Shown piece by piece: positions 1 to 9,014 of a DNA stretch of 64,000 bases. The notes below the pieces were generated by a model that worked only from the letters and a program-made list of their open reading frames with translations, did not search any database and was not told the DNA's origin. The stretch comes from Eubacterium nodatum ATCC 33099 (lineage in GTDB: Bacteria > Bacillota > Clostridia > Peptostreptococcales > Anaerovoracaceae): positions 1-64,000 of the forward strand of contig AZKM01000003.1 of the NCBI GenBank assembly GCA_000510425.1, read 5' to 3'. Both the position numbers and the translations under genes were made by a program. The first letter of the stretch is position 1. Every line of letters starts with the position of its first letter.

Positions 1-930
1 GACTCATATGTTGTTGTCCCTAATCTTCCTCTTCCTGAATCCGTTGGCATTGATGAACTTCATAGTCCTTCCCTTTCAAGGAAGAATGCTAGCTATTTAT
101 GTGTAATTGTAGACAACGAAAAGCGCTGCCTATACGATATTTTGGATTCCAGAAGTAAAGATTATCTGTCAAAATTTTTCGTGAGTAAAACAAGAGAAGA
201 AAGGCACAATGTAAAATATGTAACTATTGATATGTGGGAACCTTACCGTGATGTTGCCCAGTCATTTTTGCCAAATGCAATAGTAGCAGTCGACCCTTTT
301 CATGTAATTGAACACCTGTGCAGAGACTTTGAAAATCTTAGAATCAGCCTTATGAAACAATGTCCTTACGATTCAAATGGCTATTATCTTTTGAAGAAAT
401 GGAACTGGCTATTAAATAAGGACGGCATAGATTTAGATAACGCCAAAGCATATAATCACAGATTTCAAACCGCCTTAAACCGAAGAGATTTGTTAATGAT
501 GATTAAAGATACTTTCCCAATCCTTGGCGAAGCATATGAATTAAAAGAGTATTACAGAAGACTCAACAAAACAGCAACCTATGAGGAGGCAGTTGAAAAA
601 TATGATGATGTTGTCAGGCTTTTTAATAACTCCTGAATTCCTCAATATGATGAATTTGCATCCATATTAGTAAAATGGAAAACTGAGATACTTAATTCTT
701 TCAGAAGACCATATGAAAACAGAAAACTTTCCAATGCTTATTCTGAGAATATCAACGGAAAACTCCGAACATACATAACTGTATCCCGAGGGCTTGGCAA
801 CTTTAAACGGTTTAGATGCAGAACGCTCTTCGCTTTAAATCCAAGAATATACTTTGCAATATCGGACAACCTTAAAACAAACAAGAGGATTGGACGAAAG
901 AGAGGTCCATACAACAAAGAACAGCAATAA
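1..930 (+). pseudogene. ISL3-family transposase, 5' end outside window, in-frame stop
   Basis: The frame is open from the first base of the window and reads through to a TAA at 928-930, broken by one TGA at 634-636. The translation has the ISL3 pattern: a GIDE-type acidic site near the left edge, then a D-L-D-x-R-x-K segment, a second acidic site in VTIDMWEPYRD and the VDPFHVIEHL block, followed after the TGA by the usual basic C-terminus. DDE transposases of this family are about 400 residues, so roughly the first quarter is beyond the window edge. The same frame continues sensibly after the TGA, so this is one gene with a nonsense mutation, not two genes. It is probably inactive unless TGA is read through. 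I am confident of the family and fairly confident of the pseudogene status. Confidence 0.8.
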
Positions 931-976
931 AAAAGGACATTTTCCACATGAATTTCATGCGAAAAATGTCCTTTTT
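930..976 (+). terminator. Hairpin after the ISL3 transposase
   Basis: A 14-bp perfect stem (AAAAAGGACATTTT at 930-943 and its complement at 963-976) encloses a second palindrome, CATGAATTTCATG. The arm starts inside the stop codon and the right arm ends in TTTTT, so it can serve as a terminator. It may also be part of the right end of the insertion sequence. Confidence 0.65.
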
Positions 977-1049
977 ATTCATAGTCACCAACCCGATAAT
1001 TTATACTATCAGTTTAACAACAAACCAAAATATCAGAGAAAGGCTTCCT

Positions 1050-1634
1050 ATGAAAATAAGTATAACAGAAGAAATGAGATTTCGCCAGAAAGTTGTTGAA
1101 TATGCGATAAAATATGATAATAATGCCAAAGCAGCAAGAAGATATGATACAAGTAGACAGCAAGTACAAAGATGGCGAAAAAAATATGACGGAACAGTAC
1201 AGTCGTTGGCAAATAAGTCCAGACGTCCCCATAGCCATCCGAATCAGCATACAGAAGCTGAAATAGAGTTGCTAAGAAAAAAATATAAGTATCACAAACA
1301 TGAAGGATTAGGACAGGTATATAGAAAGTGTATGGATGCAGGCTATAAAAGAAGCTATGAGTCGATGTGCAAACAAGTAAAGAAGCTGAAAAATTACGAA
1401 AAACCAAAGAAAATAAGCTATCCAAAAAGCAGATATGAACCATTAAAAGGGAACTATCCCGGAGAGTATGTAGAGATAGATGTAAAGTATGTACCCCTTG
1501 AATGCATAGGATTTAAGAGCAATTACGAAAGATATTATCAGATAACAGCAATAGACTTATACAGCCGGAAAAGAGTTTTAAAACTAGTAAATGAGCATAG
1601 CACGTATGAAACATACATTGCTTGTCTCATTTAA
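1050..1634 (+). pseudogene. IS481-like DDE transposase, 3' truncated
   Basis: The product starts with a helix-turn-helix region (about residues 1-60: E-x-A-I-K-Y-D-N-N-A-K-A-A-R-R), a linker with the NKSRRPHSHPNQHT block typical of IS481-type transposases, and the first catalytic Asp in YPGEYVEIDVKYV. The second Asp region (ITAIDLYSRKRVLKL) is present, but the frame ends soon after, before the last catalytic D and E. About the last 120 residues are missing. I place the start at 1050 because an AGAGAAAGG sequence precedes it and the family starts here; the frame is open further upstream. The break lies near 1615-1630, where the sequence changes to the start of an unrelated minus-strand gene. 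A second, more decayed copy of the same segment lies at 26459-26600. Confidence 0.7.
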
Positions 1635-1715
1635 GATATCTACTTCCAATCGAAGCTCATCTTTTGGTAAATACTTAGTAATAGTCTCAATTATTTCATC
1701 TGTATAAGGTATCAT
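1625..1715 (-). pseudogene. 5' fragment of an unrecognised gene cut by the IS481-like remnant
   Basis: On the minus strand a clear ribosome site (AAAGGAGCTAAGG) precedes an ATG at 1715 that opens MIPYTDEIIETITKYLPKDE and about ten further residues, then runs into the IS481-like DNA. I do not recognise the product. The 264 bases between it and the end of the retron reverse transcriptase (1716-1979) contain a GCAAACGATTTGC inverted repeat at about 1734-1746 but no gene I can support. The fragment may have been the next gene after the retron. Confidence 0.4.
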
Positions 1716-1979
1716 TTCCTTAGCTCCTTTGTTTGCAAATCGTTTGCTATTCGTCTAATAAAGACTAAGAAATACTGATTTCAAAGCTTTTTTAATTTGT
1801 ATACAATTACTCCCACTCGATATATCCATTGATGTCATTTTATATAAACAGCATAAAATCAAAGTTTTTAATATCTGTTTTAGCTGTATTATCTATTTTA
1901 TTTCTGTTTATCAGATGTTTTGCAAGCATGGATGTTAATTTTATATCATCTGTATATGTCACACTTCATTTAATAAGTT

Positions 1980-3647
1980 TTATATTAAGCTATTTATTGA
2001 ATCTAATATTGGCAAAAATTTACTAAAATCAACTTCATTGTAATGTTTCATAATATACATTGAAAATATATGTTTCCCAAAATATTTTTCAGAATCATAT
2101 TCTGCATTCCTACAGAATTTTTTTCCATTAATTATTACATTTAAAACCTCTTTTTGATATAAATCTTCGATTTCACACTCCTCTAAACCATTAGCAAGTG
2201 GAATTGTCTGCAAAAATAAGTTAGCTTTTAATTGCTTAAAAATTTGCCCAGCATCCATCTTAACATCCGAATGTGTTAAGAATTTCTTTAGCGGTCTATC
2301 ACTTTTTTGTTCATTATCAAATAATAGAATCACAGGATTAACTTTATTTGAGAGCTCGGCTTGGCTCCTCCTTTTCATATATTCATATATATTTTCATAA
2401 TTATTTTTTCCATTATAAAAGTTCCAAATTTTTTTCACTGTATCAGCACCATCTGAAATGCCAAAAAAATACTGTAATCGTTTTGTTTTATTTAGAAAAT
2501 ACACCTTGAAGTCATATTTCCCATCTGCAGCCTTAGTAATAAGATTTGGATATCTATCACAATACTTCATTAACGCAGACTTAATATGCAAAACATCCGT
2601 TTTCCCTTCTGTCACAATGGTAGGTTTAATTGGCCTAAAAAAATACTTGTAAAATAAAAAATACCGATATTGCTTTTCCCTGGTATTTAAACCCGAAATA
2701 AAGTTCTTATCTGTTTTTTTCTTTGTTGCTCGATACTCTAATTTATTGTTTAACCAATCTAATTGATTTATAAACGAGAACCGTCCTTCCAATTGATTTA
2801 AAGTTCCATCTTCTCCATCTATTTGAAAACTATTCGTTTTATACAGTTGATTAGCCATAGCTCTGGTCTTTTTTATAAATTTTCGACTAGTATTTATTTT
2901 ATTATTTACAGTTAATCCAGTCACTTCTTGTTTCGAAGAACAGTATTCTAATCTAGTTTTATTTTGATTTATTTCAAACCCATTCTTCTCAAGAAGATCT
3001 GATAGCTCTCGTATGAAATTAAGATATTCTTTTTCAAACACTTTGTTATTAGTAGAAAAACTCATATCATCAGCATATCTTGTGTAATTCAATCTATACT
3101 TTTTTGCTAATGCCAAAATTTTCAAATCCACAATATTAAAAATCAAATTTGAAATTATAGGAGAAGTTGGTGCTCCTTGAGGTAATTTCCCCTTATAGCA
3201 AACTAACTGTGCAATTATTGTAGCGACTTCTTTCGAAAACATAAATTCTCGGCTTTTATAGAAATAACCCTGCACTCTTCCAAAATTAAAAGACGAAAAG
3301 AAATCCGAAATATCTATATTCAATAAACATTTTTTATTTTTATGCCTATAAGCATTTGTTATTATACTTTTATTCTTTTCAAAACCATGAGATACACTTG
3401 CTTTTATCCCGTTTTGAGTTATATAATCAACATGAGTTTTATATAATGTTTCGCTTAATTTTCTTTGAATCCATTTTAGCTTATCATTGGGTGTATCAAT
3501 AACTCTAGGTTCTCCATTTTTCTTTGGAATCTCAAATGATGCATATGAGTTTTCAATTCTTGTTTTATACAACAAATAAGTAATCGCTTTAATATCAACA
3601 CTTATCAATCTAGCTAATTCTTCTCGTGCAATTTTATAATCATTCAT
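1980..3647 (-). CDS. Retron reverse transcriptase fused to a TOPRIM-like domain
   Basis: Retron reverse transcriptases copy part of a partner RNA (msr-msd) into a branched RNA-DNA hybrid; retrons act as phage-defence toxin-antitoxin systems. In this 555-residue protein the polymerase motifs are clear: DISDFF (112-117), LPQGAPTSP (155-163), the catalytic YADD (191-194) and the retron-typical VTG (242-244). After about residue 335 comes an extra domain with IVTEGKTD (344-351), then LLFDNEQ (441-447) and E-rich EECEIED (489-495). This order of a lone E followed by an acidic D-x-E site is the TOPRIM pattern. RT fused to TOPRIM is the architecture of E. coli retron Ec67 (Eco2), where the TOPRIM part is the effector. 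The start codon lies 11 bases after the msr-msd repeat a2. No separate accessory effector gene is adjacent. The call is firm for RT and retron, good for TOPRIM. Confidence 0.9.
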   Translation of the reverse strand: MNDYKIAREELARLISVDIKAITYLLYKTRIENSYASFEIPKKNGEPRVIDTPNDKLKWIQRKLSETLYKTHVDYITQNGIKASVSHGFEKNKSIITNAYRHKNKKCLLNIDISDFFSSFNFGRVQGYFYKSREFMFSKEVATIIAQLVCYKGKLPQGAPTSPIISNLIFNIVDLKILALAKKYRLNYTRYADDMSFSTNNKVFEKEYLNFIRELSDLLEKNGFEINQNKTRLEYCSSKQEVTGLTVNNKINTSRKFIKKTRAMANQLYKTNSFQIDGEDGTLNQLEGRFSFINQLDWLNNKLEYRATKKKTDKNFISGLNTREKQYRYFLFYKYFFRPIKPTIVTEGKTDVLHIKSALMKYCDRYPNLITKAADGKYDFKVYFLNKTKRLQYFFGISDGADTVKKIWNFYNGKNNYENIYEYMKRRSQAELSNKVNPVILLFDNEQKSDRPLKKFLTHSDVKMDAGQIFKQLKANLFLQTIPLANGLEECEIEDLYQKEVLNVIINGKKFCRNAEYDSEKYFGKHIFSMYIMKHYNEVDFSKFLPILDSINSLI

Positions 3648-3658
3648 AACAATAAAAA

Positions 3659-3832
3659 AGCGTGTGGTTACTCTTTATGTCAAATGCATACAAAGATATG
3701 CCAAATGCATACAAAGACCATATATACTACAAAGATCATATATACATAAAAAGGAATTAACGAGTGCGACAAACAGGCCTCACATTTAAATCAACGCTTG
3801 CGAAGCACAAGCAAAAACTCTAACCACACGCT
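3659..3832 (-). ncRNA. Retron msr-msd RNA
   Basis: Immediately upstream of the RT gene and on the same strand, a 12-base perfect inverted repeat brackets 150 bases: AGCGTGTGGTTA (minus strand 3832-3821, repeat a1) and its complement at 3670-3659 (a2). Retron RNAs carry exactly such a1/a2 repeats. The base after a1 is G (position 3820), preceded by TTA as in retron Eco1, and is the likely priming guanosine that receives the 2'-5' linked DNA. The msr part folds a GCTTG/CAAGC stem (about 3812-3796) and a second weaker stem. The msd part starts near CTTTTTATGT, which pairs with ACATAAAGAG just before a2, and holds internal hairpins such as TATGC-ATTTG-GCATA. Boundaries of msr and msd are inferred, not measured. 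Confidence 0.85.
3676..3717 (-). repeat. 21-base tandem duplication inside msd
   Basis: Positions 3676-3696 and 3697-3717 are the same 21-base unit with one difference (T versus C at the fifth base). Each unit contains ATGCAT. Two further degenerate copies with ATATAT in place of ATGCAT follow to about 3754. The duplication lies in the part of the retron expected to be reverse transcribed. Confidence 0.75.
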
Positions 3833-3876
3833 GTTCTTAGCATACCTCCTTTTTTCAGGATTAGCAACAATTCTTT

Positions 3877-3906
3877 ATTATAAGAACCAAAAATTCTTAT
3901 TCGATA
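3877..3906 (-). promoter_or_regulatory. Candidate promoter of the retron
   Basis: A perfect TATAAT lies on the minus strand at 3882-3877, about 45 bases before repeat a1. No good -35 box is seen at the right distance (TATCGA near 3906). An AAAGGAGGT sequence with an ATG follows at 3850-3838 but opens only seven codons before a stop inside a1; it may be chance or a leader. Confidence 0.35.
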
Positions 3907-4276
3907 TATAAATCTATTTAAGTAACGTTGTAAATCATTTCTTCATCCAATTAAAATTCTTAGTTAGTTAAGAATTTCTTTGAAAAATCATACAACAAAA
4001 AAGTAATTTGAAATTTTTATCAGCATAAGCCTCTCTGCTCGAGAGTGTGAAGAAATCTCTGTAAATAGCTTCTATAGTCTTCTATGATTTTTAAATTTTT
4101 GATTGAGAATTCCTATATGGATTTTTTGGCTTTACAAATACAGTATAAAATTTAAAAACCGGTATGTCAACATATGCCTGAGATTTTGTTGTTATTCTGT
4201 GATAATTTCACCCTATGAACTAATCAGTGAAAATTTCACCCCCCCCCTGGGAATTTAAATCTGTTAAAGTGAAAGG
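3907..4276. other. Non-coding region between retron and ISNCY element
   Basis: No gene is visible here. The right part holds two direct repeats, GTGATAATTTCACCC at 4199-4213 and GTGAAAATTTCACCC at 4227-4241, each of them an inverted repeat as well, followed by a run of C. Such paired motifs directly before an ISNCY-like transposase gene are probably its left-end transposase binding sites. The remainder is AT-rich with no recognised signal. Confidence 0.5.
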
Positions 4277-5087
4277 ATGAAACTAAGTATGAGTAAAAAA
4301 GAGTTATTGAAACATTATGTAATCAAGAATTCAGTTGAGGGACAACTAACTGTGAATCAGGCAGCTGAACGTCTTAATCTTTCGACAAGACGAATCAAAC
4401 AGCTTAAAAAGGAGTATCGTGAAAAAGGAGCTGCAGCTGTAATTCATGGAAATTCTCTTAATCCATCACCTAAAAAACTTTCTGATGATTTAAAAGAAAA
4501 GATTATATCAATACGTAAATTGCCGTCATTTATACATTCAAATTTTACCCATTTCAATGAGATTCTTTTTAATAGCTATGACATCAATATTTCATATTCC
4601 AGTCTATATAGAATCCTAAATGAACATGGTTTTAAAAGCCCTAAAAAACGTCGCAAAAGAAAAAAATTACATCCCTCTCGGCAAAGAAAGCCGGCAGAAG
4701 GGCTTATGCTTCAAGCTGATGCTACACCTTTCCCTTGGTTTGGTGGGAAAACAAAGTATTCACTACATGGCTTTATTGATGATGCTACCGGTAAAATTAC
4801 AGGACTCTATATATGCAAAAATGAGTGTTTGCTTGGATATTTAGAAGTCCTGAGACAAACACTCACTAATTTCGGGATCCCTCAATCCCTTTATCCCGAT
4901 AAATACAGTGTCTTCTTTGTAAATCCTAAAAAGAAATTTGACCTTTCCATTGAAGAACAGCTTAACGGGATTACAAAGAGAATAACACAATTCGGTCGGA
5001 TTATTCAAGATTTAGGCATAGATATGTTCCCTGCACATTCTCCTCAAGCAAAAGGACGAATAGAACGCTTATGGGAAACTTTACAAA
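4277..5087 (+). pseudogene. ISNCY-like transposase, 3' truncated
   Basis: The product has an N-terminal helix-turn-helix (LTVNQAAERLNLSTRRIKQL, about residues 22-41), a second DNA-binding region, and an rve-type catalytic core with LQADATPFPWFGG (first Asp), GFIDDATGKITGLY and AKGRIERLWETLQ (the Glu). The frame then continues only by chance into foreign DNA and stops at 5153-5155. Intact members carry about 100 or more residues after this Glu. The break is at about 5087, exactly where groEL homology begins on the other strand. ATG 4289 has a better placed ribosome site (AAAGG 12 bases upstream) than ATG 4277. The element is probably dead. Confidence 0.75.
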
Positions 5088-5203
5088 TCAATACATTTCT
5101 TCCCTTAGGTCCAAGCGTGATTTTTCACTGTATCTGCCAGCTGATCCACTCCTGACTGTAGTTTTCTTCTTGCATCTTCTCCGTACAAAATCTTCTTAGC
5201 CAT
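5088..5203 (-). pseudogene. groEL: groEL 5' fragment with frameshift
   Basis: A GGAGAG ribosome site precedes an ATG at 5203 that opens MAKKILYGEDARRKLQSGVD followed by QLADTVK, the characteristic start of the GroEL chaperonin. One extra A then shifts the frame; removing it gives ITLGPKGRNVLI, the next conserved GroEL block. Homology stops at about 5088, at the junction with the truncated ISNCY transposase. Only about 39 of some 540 codons remain, so this is a relic. It says that a groESL locus once stood here and was cut by the insertion. Confidence 0.8.
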
Positions 5204-5253
5204 GATTTCTCTCCTTATTTGACTTAATCACCTAACAATAAATTTTCTCTTTT

Positions 5254-5286
5254 TTATTCCACAATCGTTAAGATGTCCTTTTGCAA
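5254..5286 (-). pseudogene. groES: groES 3' tail
   Basis: 51 bases upstream of the groEL relic start, the minus strand reads LQKDILTIVE followed by TAA. KDILxIVE is the usual C-terminal end of the GroES co-chaperonin, and the position before groEL fits the groES-groEL operon. Upstream of this the frame is interrupted (TGA about 27 bases before), and I see no further GroES homology or CIRCE operator in 5287-5561, so only the tail is supported. Confidence 0.5.
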
Positions 5287-5561
5287 CATCATCGTCAGAG
5301 TTCCCCCTCAACGCATATTGGTTTCCCCTGTAATCATTAAAACTTCAATTCTTCTCCCTCTTCGTACCATCATAATAAACATTTGAAAAAGGCAATCGCA
5401 ACAGTGATTATTCTCTAAAATGAATCGGTCCGGAAACAAAACAAACTATTCTCTCCCTTTTTTTATTGAAATTTCAGCATTCTGCACATTTTCTCTCCCA
5501 ATGCTTTCTTAACAATTTCAAAATTATAATGTAGTCCTTTGTGGTGTTAAATTCTCTGCCG

Positions 5562-8500
5562 TCATTTCACATCATTGTATTCACAACCCTTAAAACCTAA
5601 ATCAAAACGGCATATCCCTTTAAATTCACAGTAATCACAGGTGGCGCTACTTTTTACTCTCATAGGAAAAATATCTATATTACCCTTTTCCATATCTTCG
5701 ATAAGCTTTGTAACCTTTGAGACCACTGTATCTTGGAGCATTTGAAAAGCCTCTTCAGAAATCAGTGCCTTGCCTTTCAGCTCTCCGTTTCTATTCATAT
5801 TTACATCTGCAATCTTCGACTTTTTATCAAAGTCTCCGGCAATGGCGCCTACAGTATCCTCGTCATTTATCATTATTCCGTCCAGTTTAAAACTCCTGAT
5901 TATTTCATTTTTAACAGAAGCTTCAAATTCTTCTGAGCCTTCTCCGTATAAATCTTTCAGCCTGGGACTGTGTATATGAAAATAGAACATTCCTGCAGGT
6001 TTCCTGACACCTTCCTGTGCAGCTGTTACATAGAGCATCAGCTGTAACCTGTATCCCGCTTCAATTTCATCAATATTCAGATTCAGATTCCCTGATTTGT
6101 AATCTATAATCTTAACTCTGTCATTTTCCAGATAATCAAGCCTGTCTATCGCCCCTTCTATATAAACTTTCTCACCTGAAGGCATTTGAACCGTAATTGG
6201 CTCAATACTTCTACCCTTCCCAAACTTGACTTCAAATTTGCTGTCCTTAACCTTACCTTCTCTGATATGGTATATGAGCACCCTCAGAGATTTCATACAA
6301 GTTTCTTCTATACGCTTTTTCTTATAGCCTTCCTCTTTACCAAATTCAAACAAGCCCCCTCGGTAACCCCGGGTTTCAAGTTCAACGGCTTTTCTCAAAA
6401 GTTCCCTGCATTCTTCATCCGAGACGGTATGCCATAGGTTGTCTTCGGTTAATTTTCTCGTCACCTGCATGATACAAGCATGATAAATATCTCCTATCTC
6501 TCTCCCTGCGACTTCAAATTTTCTGAGTTCGTCGGGCTTCAGAGCGTATGATATGAAGTAAGAAAAGGGGCAGTGAGAGTATTTTTCCAATCTGGAAGGC
6601 GATAAAGTTTTATCACCCATGTAATCATTTTTGAAAAATAAATCTGTAAATTCTTTATCTAAGGGCTTAGCCCTATTATCAAAGTCCAGCCCTTTTTTAA
6701 TTGACTGCAACCTTGATTTCTCATTTTCTTCGTACCAGATTTCTGCCTTTTTCCATACAGGAGAGAGGGAAGAATATTCTCCTTTTCTAACTCTCCTCAT
6801 AGCATCGGACAAATGGCGCAATGTACTGAACTTCCCTCCTATAAGCTTCAGGTCATCATCTTCGTTCAAAATATCTTTTCTGATTTCTAAATCGGGGAAA
6901 ATATTTAATATCGTATCCACAATATCAGAACGCCTTATTTCCTTGCCCTCTTCATCCCCAATGGAATAACCTATCCACAGGTGTCGGGAAGGCTTCGCCA
7001 AATTTCGATATATAGCCAGCCGTTCTTCCTGAAGCCTTATCTTATCAAGTTTTCCCAGTACATAACCTTTCGCTGCCAAAAGTTCCAACTCTTCTGCGGC
7101 AAAAAGCTCCTCTGAAGAATTCCCGGCAGGCAAAACACCTTCATTCGCCCCCACTATAACCAGAGCCCTTGCACTTCCGGTTCTTGTTCTCTGCATAGTT
7201 CCAAGCATCAAATCATCAATAGATGAAGGAAGTCTTCCCACCTCAACCTCCAAAAGTCCTACTTTGAATAAGTCCAGAAACTCTTCAAAAACAAATTCTT
7301 CTTCACCTATAATTTCAACTATCTGATTCAAAATCTCTACGACCATGGAAAAAATTTGTCTGGTTTCATCTACATAATCTTCTCCCGAATGTTGAAGCTG
7401 AAATTCCATAAATGTTTTAATATTCTCCTCGATATTCGCCTTTTCTTTCAAAAAAATATAGTATCTTTCCACGAAGTCCTTTATTGTGTGACTTTCTCTG
7501 CCGATATTTTGCAGTTCTGTAAGTAAGGCAGAGATTCTTTCCCTATATTCGTTTATACTGTCAAGTTCTTCTTGACTGTACTCAAAATCCCCATATTTAA
7601 AAGGCTTTTTCCACATATTCCCCTTTATTCTATATTTGAGAGCGTAGTTTTCCAATTCTTCTATCTCATCTATTGCAAAGTTGGTAAGACCGCTTTTGAG
7701 AACTCTGAATATGTCCGAAGTTCTGAACTTATTGGTCACAGCTTCAAGCATCGATATTAGATAGATAGCAGGATTTGCATTGATTATTTTGCGCTTCTCG
7801 TCATGAAATAAGGGCAGTCCATACTCCTCAAAAACCCTCGACAGAATATTCCCTCTGGTTTTTAGATCGTTGCAGATAAGCACAACATCTCTATACCTGT
7901 AATTCTTTTCACGGAGCAGCCACAGTATATATGCCGCTGCGGACTCAGCCTCATGGTACAGATTTGCTGCTTCGCAAATAGTTATTCCGGCAGAAATAAC
8001 ACCTCTTTCGTCTTCTCCGGTTCTCACTCGGATCGGTGCTGACGCATAAAGTTCTCTTTCAAGATGCAAAAGTGCGGGATTTTTTAAAGTCTGCATTCCC
8101 TCATGTTCTTCTGAACCGGACATTCCTCTTTTGACCTTCCTTGCAAAACCTGCTTTATATCCATAGGCGTCGCTTATCTTTCTTATCTTTACATTTTCAT
8201 TGCCAAAGGCATTAAGAAATTGTTTAATTATCCCCTCAGGCAAAACAAACAAGTCCTCATCTCTGCAATTTTTATCATAGGTCAAAACAAGGTTCAGCTC
8301 TCCGGATTTCTTGGCAAGCTCCTCAATAACCTGCATATTTTTCGGTGAAAAGGAATCGAATCCGTAAATCCAGACTTTTTCCTGCGGTATTTTTTCTGAT
8401 GCCCCGATTCCGGTTCTGAACAAATCAAGAAAGTCCTCCGAATCCAGATATTTTCCTTCGAGAGCCTTTTCGTATTCCTGATAAATAAGAGCAAGGTCTT

Positions 8501-8960
8501 CCAGTTTATCATTTAGAAGCTTATTTCCCTTTATATCCTGATAGATTTTACTAAAATCCTCAGGTACTATGTTATACTGCTTAAGCTCGGAAATAAAGTC
8601 ATTGGTCATTTTCGTAAAAGCACTTTTCTGCAAATTGCTTTTATAAACCTTCAGATTTTCTTCCTGCTCTTTTGCTATCTTTCTAAGCAACATGTGCCTG
8701 CCGTATTTATCAATGAAAGTCTGATTGCGTCCAAAGACTTCACTTACTATATTATGGGCGAGCCTGGAAAAACTGCATACATCCAATCCTATCAGACTTT
8801 TCACATTCAAAAACCTGAAGGCTCGGCGTTCCGCCTCAAGTGTGTACTGATCCGGAACTATAATCCGTACAGGATTTTCCGCATCATAACCGGACTTCTT
8901 TATCTTATCAAATATGAATTTTTCCTTATCTATGGACTCTCTTCCGTAATAAATATTCAA
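5562..8960 (-). CDS. addB: ATP-dependent helicase/nuclease subunit AddB (RexB)
   Basis: AddB is the second subunit of the AddAB complex that resects double-strand DNA ends for recombination. The protein (about 1130 residues, normal length) has the AddB start (NIYYGRES, then VPDQYTLEAER), a long inactivated helicase body, and a C-terminal PD-(D/E)XK nuclease with VKIIDYKSG. The four cysteines of the Fe-S clamp are present: YSHCPF before the nuclease and CDYC-x5-C at the end. I prefer the TTG at 8960, eight bases after AAGGGG, because family homology starts there; an upstream ATG at 8993 is in frame. It follows tex closely and is probably in that operon. The usual partner addA is not downstream; the groESL scar and mobile-element region lie there instead. 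Confidence 0.9.
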   Translation of the reverse strand: MNIYYGRESIDKEKFIFDKIKKSGYDAENPVRIIVPDQYTLEAERRAFRFLNVKSLIGLDVCSFSRLAHNIVSEVFGRNQTFIDKYGRHMLLRKIAKEQEENLKVYKSNLQKSAFTKMTNDFISELKQYNIVPEDFSKIYQDIKGNKLLNDKLEDLALIYQEYEKALEGKYLDSEDFLDLFRTGIGASEKIPQEKVWIYGFDSFSPKNMQVIEELAKKSGELNLVLTYDKNCRDEDLFVLPEGIIKQFLNAFGNENVKIRKISDAYGYKAGFARKVKRGMSGSEEHEGMQTLKNPALLHLERELYASAPIRVRTGEDERGVISAGITICEAANLYHEAESAAAYILWLLREKNYRYRDVVLICNDLKTRGNILSRVFEEYGLPLFHDEKRKIINANPAIYLISMLEAVTNKFRTSDIFRVLKSGLTNFAIDEIEELENYALKYRIKGNMWKKPFKYGDFEYSQEELDSINEYRERISALLTELQNIGRESHTIKDFVERYYIFLKEKANIEENIKTFMEFQLQHSGEDYVDETRQIFSMVVEILNQIVEIIGEEEFVFEEFLDLFKVGLLEVEVGRLPSSIDDLMLGTMQRTRTGSARALVIVGANEGVLPAGNSSEELFAAEELELLAAKGYVLGKLDKIRLQEERLAIYRNLAKPSRHLWIGYSIGDEEGKEIRRSDIVDTILNIFPDLEIRKDILNEDDDLKLIGGKFSTLRHLSDAMRRVRKGEYSSLSPVWKKAEIWYEENEKSRLQSIKKGLDFDNRAKPLDKEFTDLFFKNDYMGDKTLSPSRLEKYSHCPFSYFISYALKPDELRKFEVAGREIGDIYHACIMQVTRKLTEDNLWHTVSDEECRELLRKAVELETRGYRGGLFEFGKEEGYKKKRIEETCMKSLRVLIYHIREGKVKDSKFEVKFGKGRSIEPITVQMPSGEKVYIEGAIDRLDYLENDRVKIIDYKSGNLNLNIDEIEAGYRLQLMLYVTAAQEGVRKPAGMFYFHIHSPRLKDLYGEGSEEFEASVKNEIIRSFKLDGIMINDEDTVGAIAGDFDKKSKIADVNMNRNGELKGKALISEEAFQMLQDTVVSKVTKLIEDMEKGNIDIFPMRVKSSATCDYCEFKGICRFDLGFKGCEYNDVK

Positions 8961-9014
8961 AATTTTATCCCCTTGTCCTTCAAGTAAATGCATTGCGGCT
9001 TATCCTTCTGATTG

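Noticed and set aside
1829..2026. Short hydrophobic plus-strand frame overlapping the end of the retron RT gene
   Set aside because: No ribosome site, no homology that I recognise, and AT-rich DNA makes such frames by chance. The RT gene on the other strand explains the overlap.
3838..3850. GGAGGT-ATG start just before the retron RNA
   Set aside because: It gives only seven codons and ends inside repeat a1; more likely chance or part of the RNA leader than a gene.
5287..5561. More of groES or a CIRCE element upstream of the groES tail
   Set aside because: The frame is broken within a few codons and no GAGTGCTAA-type inverted repeat is present.
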